A stretch of DNA of 64,000 nt, taken from assembly GCA_905250025.1 (NCBI GenBank), contig CAJNOJ010000097.1:248001-312000 (forward strand), given 5' to 3'. The stretch is from Adineta ricciae (Eukaryota; Rotifera; Eurotatoria; Adinetida; Adinetidae). Position 1 is the stretch's first letter. Every line of letters begins with the position of its first letter. This document shows, piece by piece, positions 56,448 through 64,000 of this stretch. The notes below the pieces were generated by a model, which ran no database searches, was not told where the DNA came from, and was given only the letters and a program-made list of their open reading frames with translations. Both the position numbers and the translations under genes were made by a program.

Positions 56448-58043
56448 CGTTTCACATAAAAATCACAAATGACATCATGATGGAAGACTTGACTGAGAAA
56501 ATAAGTGTTAGCACTTCAACCTGTTCGGATTGGATATAATGTGACGAAAATAATGCGGAAGAGATGTCGCTCACATGAGGACAAGATTATATGCACATCA
56601 TTGATAAAAATATTTTGAGATTCCTGTCTGTATGTGTGCATGTATATTTTTTTGTGTGAAAATGATTGTTATATTTAACCATATGTACTTTGAAAGAATA
56701 TTTTTAAGAGCTCAAATACACCTTTCTCTTTACGACTCAATATTATACTTTTCCTAACGTATGTTAATATTATTATTAGGTAATAATAATGCCGTAACTG
56801 CCCGTATTTTTAGGAATTTGTTGAGACAAACAAAACTATTTTTGAAGATAGTGATCCATATAGTATCACTGAAGTCTAAAATAGTCATAATATCGAAGTA
56901 ATTTACTTATTTATGTCCGATCAGATGACTAACAGTTCATTTTTCTCTCCTGACACATTATTGTTACACGTATAAGATGGATTGCTGCTAGATTTGATCC
57001 CAAATGACAAAGCGAATAAGATTTTGTTCATCTGTCCGTCTTCTGGAAGAATAGAATAAGATATTTCAAAGGAATAATTGGATATATATCCAAATGATTC
57101 GAAATTATCTACTTTGGACAGTCTGGATCAAATTTATCAGCAACCTATTCTTCTATGAGTGGAGATATAACCTTTTGTCTTCAATTCTAAAGTCGAATTA
57201 ACACATCCCATTAGTATACTATTATCAGTAGATACTGTTCGTTTAATCCCAAAGAACATCAGTCGAGTATGTCAATAAAATATAATGAAAATTGAAAGGT
57301 GTGCTCTTATCTGACATGAAAAAACGAAGAATAGAATCGTGTTACTCATAAACAGCTATTTTTTCGACCATGGATTCTTCTTTCTGCATATACCTAGTAG
57401 CAGACGAAAAACAAAGATTGACGTCATCATGAGCAGCATTTCTTCATACGGTGGATTTTTCCTTTCGTGTATAGTAATATATGAAAAATGTCTCTTGAGA
57501 AACTGGGACATACATACATATGTTGTCATTTCAGAGTTCGTCAGACTCTGTCTTGAATGGTTAGTAATCTGCAAACGGCTATCGATTATTCAAATGTGAC
57601 CATTTATCAAATAATTACCAAACAAAATCATTTATATGTCTTTGAAATTATTCCTAACTTTTTATTTCACATATCTAATTCCAGCAGAGCGAATAGGGGT
57701 GATCAATTTATCAAAAAGCTTCATTCTAAACAATCGATTCTCACTGCACTGATTCGACACCACTTCATGACGCGTGGTGGTACTATTGATCTTGTTCGTT
57801 TCAAAGCAAGACGTTGGTTGGTCAGCCTTATTATGGATCGTCGGTGTTTTGTCTAATGAGACATCGGCCAAGCACAGCTTCATCAGAACAATTTATTGAA
57901 GATGTATGTGAAAAGGGGTACAGTGATATGCCAACAAAATGAATTGATGCCTGGCGTGTGGTTGGTGTATTTATACATGCAGACCGTGTTAGTTCAAAGT
58001 CAACTGAATGTAGTCAATTTTAAACATTCTTATTTCACGGCAA
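56448..58043. other. AT-rich intergenic region
   Basis: About 1.6 kb with no supported gene. Open frames at 57339-57599 and 57557-57856 carry no recognised motif. The second may be upstream debris of the decayed gene that follows. Confidence 0.4.
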
Positions 58044-58810
58044 ATGCGTGCTGATTCCAAATCCGAACCAGTTCACGAAAAAAAAAACAATTGAGTCTGA
58101 AGGTGAATTTATTGTCATTCAAAACGATACATCATTGATGCACGGTAATGGTGACTCATCTGTTGTCGAGCAGCGTGTGAGCTCATTAAAAGATAAAACT
58201 ACTGATACGAAGTCAGAATATAAAAAAGAAAAAGTACAAGAACATTTTACAAAATTATTCAATGGTATTGTGGTTTTGAGAGTTGACGGTGGTACTGAAG
58301 TCAAAATGAACGAAGACAACGATCGTATACCAGACGGCTTCAACGTAATACGTGTTGCACCCAACGGTGGTATCACACCTTTGCGTTATCGCAAATTATC
58401 GGAAAATGTCTATGCTATCACATGTATAAGTGAGTCTTAGGAAAAGACCAATATAACACACATTGAAGTCAAGAGAGCGAACCAACAAAACATGCGTAAA
58501 TGTGAGAGGAATAAAAGAAAGACATATTGGAAAATTCCATATCACATGTCGTAAGAATATTTCTTAACAGATATCGCAATTGTATATACACATTCAAAAA
58601 CAGGGATTGAAAAGAAGGCCGTCTAGCAAAAAGAACCGCTCAATGATAAGACTTATGCTCAAGAGTTAGTGGAACGTTTAACACCCTACGGTTAATTGCG
58701 TAATGTTCAACTATTGCAATTGATCGATTTGGATTTACTTTCATCAGCTGGTAGTTATGATGAGAAAGATGAATTCGACGTCTTAAAATAGTGCTTAGAT
58801 GAATGTCTGC
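58044..58810 (+). pseudogene. Decayed gene of unknown family
   Basis: An ATG at 58044 opens a frame (MRADSKSEPVHEKK) that breaks within a run of ten A at 58078-58087. Coding resumes in another frame (TIESEGEFIVIQNDTSLM) to about 58429, where a GTGAGT donor sits. A matching acceptor ends at 58570. The next exon stays in one frame with coherent protein-like sequence (NDKTYAQELVERLTPYG, LRNVQLLQLIDLDLLSSAG, SYDEKDEFDVLK) but is interrupted by TAG near 58624, TAA near 58693 and TAG near 58788. The segment VVLRVDGGTEVKMNEDNDRI is not a family I know. One frameshift plus three stops argue for a pseudogene rather than sequencing error. Confidence 0.6.
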
Positions 58811-59155
58811 AGCTGAGATTCATTAACTGGTAAAACTCGAAGCGAAAGTGATTTATCTATGGGTCGATCACTGCGTTTCTCATTCATTACTCATAACGTT
58901 CATACGTATATTAAAGATCAATTTCACAGCGCATATGTCAAGCTGAGATAGATGGATTTTGTTGTTTCGGACTCAGTTGCAACGAAAGAAACATAGTCCA
59001 TCACCGATGACCATCTGCGATTGGAATAGTATTTGTCAGAGCAATGAAGAGTGCGAAAGTGAACAAGCGCATCTTATACCTTTAAGACACAAAATTGTGA
59101 ATAAATTAACCGATGTTTCATTTCGTTTCAGATAAGTTCTTAGACAGTATTAACA
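58811..59155. other. Spacer upstream of coiled-coil gene
   Basis: Further decayed coding-like fragments may extend to about 58950. A T-rich tract ending in TTTCAG at 59131 lies 24 bp before the next ATG, a candidate acceptor for a spliced leader or 5' UTR intron. Confidence 0.45.
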
Positions 59156-62100
59156 ATGGCATCCAATTTGAATTCTGGTGACATGGATGAGGAGCGTCGA
59201 TTGAAAGAGGAGAACATGTTTCTTTTACGTGAACTTAAATTGAGTGAATTAAGTGAAGCCGAAGAAGCAACAGCTCGCGAAGAACTAAAAATCTACGATG
59301 ATTTCGAACGACAAGTACAAACACTCGATGGGACCGATAAGCAGAAAATCGACGAATGTGAATGGGAGGTTAAGGATCTAGAAGAACAAATTACCAAAGC
59401 GGATAAAGAACTTGACCAAATGCAAAATGACTTGGACAATGCCGAACAAGTACAAAACTCGCATGCGAATGAACTTAGAACCTTGACGGATGCTTTTGCT
59501 AGCGTGACGAATGAGAGCGAAACTGTTCAACACGAACTTCAACAAATAAGAGAAGAGCAATATCTTTTAACTGTTGAAGAGGATAGATTAAAATTATTAG
59601 TTATCGAACAGAAACAAATACTAATGAATGAAACTGCCAAAATGACTGAGATTGAGCAACAAATAGCTATTTTGGATAATCAAAAACGTTTATTCCAAGA
59701 ACAACTACAGAAATTAAATGAAATATTGAAACCAAATGAGACAAGTTTATTATCACTTGAAGAGCAAATAAAAACTCTCGATCGTGAACTGAGAAAATTA
59801 GAAGTTGAAGAAAAGACATTACAAGAGCAATTAGAACAATCGAAACGTGACGTTGAACATCTCGCTGAACAGCTGCAAACAACTCAAAACAATCTAGCTG
59901 AATGTACGAAAAAGGTACAGGAACAAGAGGATCTCATGCGCGAATTGGAACAAAATCAACAACGCATCGATATGGAAATCGAAGCTTTGCAAGAGTCAAT
60001 TAAAATCATTGAAGAAACAATGCAACAAGTTTGTATAGGCTTTGCTTTTTCGGTCTTTTACTAACCATTTACATTTTTAGAATGAAAAACAGAAGCAGGA
60101 TTTAACGGTATTGATTCAACAGAAAAACCAAGAGAGGTTAGCTGCTGAAAACGAGCAGACACGCGCGAAAGAGGCTGTTAAGCAAGCAGCAAAAGCTCTC
60201 GCAGACTTGGAAAAAGAGCTAGCTACTTTGCAAACAAGACTGACAAAACTGATTCAGGAAAGAAACCAACTAGAGCAGCAATGTCGTCAAGCGGCGAATT
60301 TGGTCGAAGAGACAAAGTATGATGTTGTTCAGTTTCAACTCGCAGACATCATCTATTCTATTGATTATTTAGGCAACAAGTTGAAAGAGCAGAAGAGCAT
60401 GTGGAGCGCTTGCAAAATGAACTGAATGCAGTTAATCAACAATTACAGGATAAACAAGTAGAATTAACGCGTGTTCAAAGTGAAGGAAGAGAGTTACAAA
60501 ATCTGTTAGAGAGAGAGACAGCTATTCTTGAACAAATAAATGCAGCCGTTGTTAAACTTGTCGAACAAGTTCATCAGGCAAACGCTCAACTCAAAGCGGA
60601 TTTAGAACGGTTGAGACAATTAACAGAATATCTTCATCAACAGGAAAAATTAGAGCTACAACTGCAAAAAGCATACGACGATCAAGTAACGGCAACTAAT
60701 CGCGCACAAGACCGAGCTAATGAAGCTGATCGACGAGAAAGAGAGATGAAACAAGCTGTAGACAAAGCTATTCGTGAACAACAACAGGCAGAAGCTGTCG
60801 TGGGCCGCTTAGAGTCTTCATTAGCTGCAGATGAACTAGCATTAGCATTGGCTTTAGCAGCTCTTGCTACTGCGCTACTGGTGCCAGTTGCTGGTGAAAT
60901 TGCTGCTATTCCAATAGTAGCTTCAATTGCTCTGTTTAGAGCGGCGATTGCCAGATGGAAGAGCCAATTAAATGCAGCAAGAGCAAGATTATCACGAGCA
61001 AGTACCGAGCGTGATCACGCTATCAACTTGCATACGCGCGCGATGACGGAGAAACAATTAGCTAATGATACACTGGCCAACGAGAAAGGAAAGTTAGGAA
61101 TTTGTAAAACAAATTGGGAAAATCAAATACAAGTGAAAAATGTAGCGCAGCGTGCAGTTGATGAACAAAATGCTGTCGTTAAAGCTGATACTAAGCATCT
61201 GGAAGATGTTCAACATCAACTAGCTGAAGGCAGAGAGCAACAAAGACAGCAAGCGACTAAAGTAGATGGTATCAATATTCAACTGAAAGAAAAGCAAAAT
61301 CAAATTGAACAACGTAAAGCGGAACAAAAAGCATTAGAATTAAAACAAAAACGGACTCAAGATACATTGACCCAAGCCAACGGCGTTTTGGAAAAAGCAG
61401 AAAAAGCACACGAAAAGGCTAAGAAAGACCATGATGATTTACAAAGGCAGCACAAAGCTAAAATTGAACAAGTGAAAACAACAGAGAGTTTAATTCAAAC
61501 GAAGCAAACTCAACTAGTAAATGTACGGTCTGATTATCATTTCAAAGAAATCGCTGTGTCGAAAATTGAGAATAAACTTAATCTGATTAATCAAGATCTG
61601 GGAACAGCAGCAGAAAGAGAACAGAAATTAAACGAACAAATTCAAATTCAAAAGAATAATCTTGCCGCGAAGAATGAACAAAAGACGGACCTTATTTCCA
61701 GGAAAGATGTTCTTGATAGAAAACTCAAACAAACTGTAGTAGAAAAGGTCAAGCAAGAAGATCAGGTGCAACGTCTTAATCAACAACTAGAGATACAAAA
61801 CCAAGTGATGATGGACAAAACTGCACAAATACATACAGTTTCAACAGATTTGGATAAGAAGAAGCATCGAAAGATTCAAATGGAAACTCAACATGCCGAA
61901 CAAACAGCTCAAGCGAAACTCATCCACTCGCAAATTGATGAATTTCAACGAAGTCTTACACAAAACCAAATGGCGTCAGAACGACTTCAAAACCACAAAG
62001 AGAATCAGGAAAAGGCACAAAAGGTAAATGACGCTTTTGACTGTATATACACCGAATGTGTGTCCTTTTTCTGAATAGATTGCTGAAGATCACATACTGA

Positions 62101-62462
62101 ACACTAATCAAATTCAGAAACAACTCAGTGATAATTTGAGATTAAAATCTAACAACATCGCCATAAAAGAGAGAGTTCACGCAGAATGCGAACAACGACA
62201 CAGAGATCTAACTGATAAAATCGACAATGCTCGAACAGTCCAAGCTAGTTTAGACAAAAAAGTTCAAGATCTGAACGACCGATGGGTAGCTAAGCGAATG
62301 ATGATGACTCAATATGTCAACGAGGTTCGCGGATTAAGCGAGAATATATCTGATATCAAACTCAAACGACGGGAACGTCTTGAAGAGCAAAGAAAAAGAG
62401 CAAAGAATGAAAATGTTCAAGTAAATCAGCAAAGAAAGTATACGAGAAATGTTAACCATTAA
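59156..62462 (+). CDS. Long coiled-coil protein with central hydrophobic segment
   Basis: Four exons (59156-60028, 60081-60316, 60373-62023, 62079-62462) encode 1047 residues. Almost all of it is heptad-patterned, rich in Glu, Gln, Lys and Leu, with no signal peptide. At about residues 520-566, the middle of the chain, lies a hydrophobic stretch: LALALALAALATALLVPVAG, then EIAAIPIVASIALFRAAIA, then RW. It could be one long or two short membrane-inserting helices with a PVAGE turn. The result is two coiled-coil arms of roughly 500 residues around a possible membrane hairpin. I recognise no family; SMC-, myosin- or golgin-type hallmarks are absent (no ATPase, no GRIP). The C-terminus is basic (RQ/RK-rich). 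Confidence 0.8.
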
Positions 62463-62551
62463 GCTTCACTTTGAAATTTGCTTTTTAAAATAAAATCCTC
62501 TCTACTTGTTCAAATAAATTTGATTTATTCTCCTGTTGATCTTTTCTTTCA

Positions 62552-62574
62552 GATATTAAAAAATTGATTGTCTC
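62552..62574 (+). promoter_or_regulatory. Short leader after candidate trans-splice acceptor
   Basis: A pyrimidine-rich tract (about 62538-62552) ends in CAG 22 bp before the ATG of the HEAT-like gene. AATAAA motifs at 62489-62494 and 62513-62518 lie between the previous stop codon and this site, the arrangement expected between genes of a polycistronic unit. Confidence 0.5.
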
Positions 62575-64000
62575 ATGTCGATTAATATCGAGAATCTTCT
62601 CGAACAAATCAACCGAGGTGATGATTTAAATGAACTTCACTTGAATAAGTTCTCCAATGATCTATTACACAACCAATCGAGTAATGCTGCTTGTCGTATT
62701 TTCTTGGCTTTGTGTAGTACACAAAAGATCGTATCCGATGAAATCTTTGAAAGAATTTGTCAAGTTATTCTCAATGATCATGAACAATCAGCAAAAGAAA
62801 ACGCCATTCGAGTAATTGACTTGTTGGTTCAAAATGATCGTAGTGCATCACAGTCATGTCTATATGCTCTGACAAAAGCATTGCAAAATAAACAATCGAC
62901 TATTTTGAGGAATTATGCCTCGAAAATTCTTTGTACTCTAATTCAAAAACAAAGCTGTATACATTTGAATTCTTCATTGTTAGACGTGATGTGTGATGCA
63001 TTACATGATACTTCAATTACTGTTCAAAAGCATACATTAGAATCATTTGAAGAATTAGTACAAAAAAACCCATCTACTATCTCTCAGCGGGTGATTGATA
63101 ATATGACAGCGTATTTGTCGAAAATGGGCCAAGATATCAACAAGAATTATGTCAAATGTGTTTCAATAACTTTATTTTTTCAGAATTTATTACGTCAACC
63201 AGTTAAAATCAGCGGAGCTCTTCTATCGATCTTCTCTGAATTTGCAGTTTTTGATGCTTCCGAAGAGAAGAAGCTGTTAAATCGTTTTGCATTACAGATT
63301 CTTCAAAAGGTGATGGAACATCGATTGATTCATGGAAATTTACCAGACCAAGTCTTCATTAATCTATCGACATGTTTCAATTTAAAATCTTTCGAACATA
63401 AAGAATTATTTCAACACTGTCTACGAATCCTATGTACTTTAAACGATGATCAATTGAAATTAACACAACTGAACGGATGTTTATTAAAGAGCTATCTGAA
63501 AGAAACCAATCTCGAAGAAAATTTACGAATATACATAACAATTTTGTTCGGCAATTTATGTAAACTATTGTACAAATATGCCGATGGTGAAACGAACGCA
63601 ACCATCATTGAAGACACCATTGATATATTCATCGAAAGACTCGATCAAGACAAACTACTACAAAGTTCCATTTATGTACTGAGAAATATCGCTGAATATG
63701 AACAAAGCTATTTATCCATATATCCTCTTCACAAATTTGTCTACATATTGAACCGAGACGACGTTCACAAAGAAGTCCGTCAATATGCTTGTTTAATACT
63801 TCGATTTTCTGTCGAAACACGACAGATACTAACTAATTATGAACTCGATGCATTAGAAAAAGCACTCAATGATTCTGATTCAACAATATCTCTCACTGCT
63901 CTTCAAGCATTTCAACATTTATTCGAAGAGTATCATAGGAATGCCGATTTCATCGAACCGTATGTGAACAAACTGTGCACATCCGCTGCGGAATTGATTT
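62575..64000 (+). CDS. HEAT/armadillo-like helical repeat protein, 5' part
   Basis: An open frame of 475 codons runs off the right edge without a stop. The protein is all-helical in character, made of about 40-residue units with the alternating Leu/Ile and Asn/Asp pattern of HEAT or ARM repeats. Examples are ENAIRVIDLLVQNDRS, ILRNYASKILCTLIQKQ, ITVQKHTLESFEELVQKNP and EVRQYACLILRFSVETR. There is no signal peptide and no catalytic motif. Such proteins are usually scaffolds; I cannot name the family from this part. It starts 112 bp after the stop codon of the coiled-coil gene, in the same direction. Confidence 0.75.
   Translation, partial: MSINIENLLEQINRGDDLNELHLNKFSNDLLHNQSSNAACRIFLALCSTQKIVSDEIFERICQVILNDHEQSAKENAIRVIDLLVQNDRSASQSCLYALTKALQNKQSTILRNYASKILCTLIQKQSCIHLNSSLLDVMCDALHDTSITVQKHTLESFEELVQKNPSTISQRVIDNMTAYLSKMGQDINKNYVKCVSITLFFQNLLRQPVKISGALLSIFSEFAVFDASEEKKLLNRFALQILQKVMEHRLIHGNLPDQVFINLSTCFNLKSFEHKELFQHCLRILCTLNDDQLKLTQLNGCLLKSYLKETNLEENLRIYITILFGNLCKLLYKYADGETNATIIEDTIDIFIERLDQDKLLQSSIYVLRNIAEYEQSYLSIYPLHKFVYILNRDDVHKEVRQYACLILRFSVETRQILTNYELDALEKALNDSDSTISLTALQAFQHLFEEYHRNADFIEPYVNKLCTSAAELI

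Overview
This window looks like nuclear DNA from a small-genome invertebrate, most likely a bdelloid rotifer (Adineta/Rotaria type). Evidence for an animal: an innexin, a TGF-beta receptor kinase, CoREST, CLIP, a SPOP-like MATH-BTB protein, torsin and COG8. Evidence for a bdelloid: AT-rich DNA, dense genes on both strands, introns mostly 45-60 bp with GT-AG ends, splice-acceptor-like sites just upstream of start codons (spliced-leader trans-splicing is known in bdelloids), and genes of bacterial/fungal character that carry introns. The species is inferred, not shown. Exon borders were set by hand from GT/GC-AG sites, frame continuity and family motifs; none is backed by transcripts.

Layout. 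1-0.8 kb: 3' part of a DUF72 (YecE-like) gene, minus strand. 0.8-5.7 kb: gene-poor DNA with three diverged copies of a duplicated 0.6-1.2 kb block. 5.8-7.2 kb: two-LIM CRP-like gene (minus). 8.7-11 kb: TGF-beta type I receptor-like kinase. 11.5-16.4 kb: CLIP-like microtubule protein with an exon-encoded coiled-coil repeat array. 16.6-17.7 kb: U-box/Rab-like GTPase fusion (minus). 18.1-20.3 kb: secreted Ly6/EGF/ShKT-like mucin protein (minus). 20.7-22.3 kb: ankyrin protein. 22.6-24.5 kb: pyruvate dehydrogenase phosphatase (minus).

25.4-33.3 kb is a run of six plus-strand genes (UBE2V, CoREST, RETREG/FAM134, NAXE, inactive SDR, COG8) with spacers as short as 25 bp. Five have a pyrimidine tract plus AG just before the ATG, as expected of a trans-spliced operon-like unit. 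33.5-35.2 kb: Thr-rich membrane mucin (minus). 36.2-37.3 kb: alpha/beta hydrolase of bacterial type. 37.6-41.2 kb: SR splicing factor and innexin (both minus). 42-43.9 kb: legumain. 44-44.8 kb: orphan GPI-anchor-like protein. 47.1-48.3 kb: MATH-BTB.

48.6-56.4 kb is a second co-directional cluster, transcribed leftward: TRMT10, POLE3, PANK, torsin, CCDC149. 56.4-59.1 kb is mostly non-coding and holds a decayed gene with a frameshift and in-frame stops. 59.2-62.5 kb: 1047-residue coiled-coil protein with a hydrophobic segment at its exact centre, followed 112 bp later by a HEAT-like gene that runs off the window. Most genes are housekeeping; the unusual items are the U-box/GTPase fusion, the CLIP exon-repeat array, the coiled-coil with a central hydrophobic segment, the transferred-looking DUF72 and hydrolase genes, and the two polycistron-like clusters.
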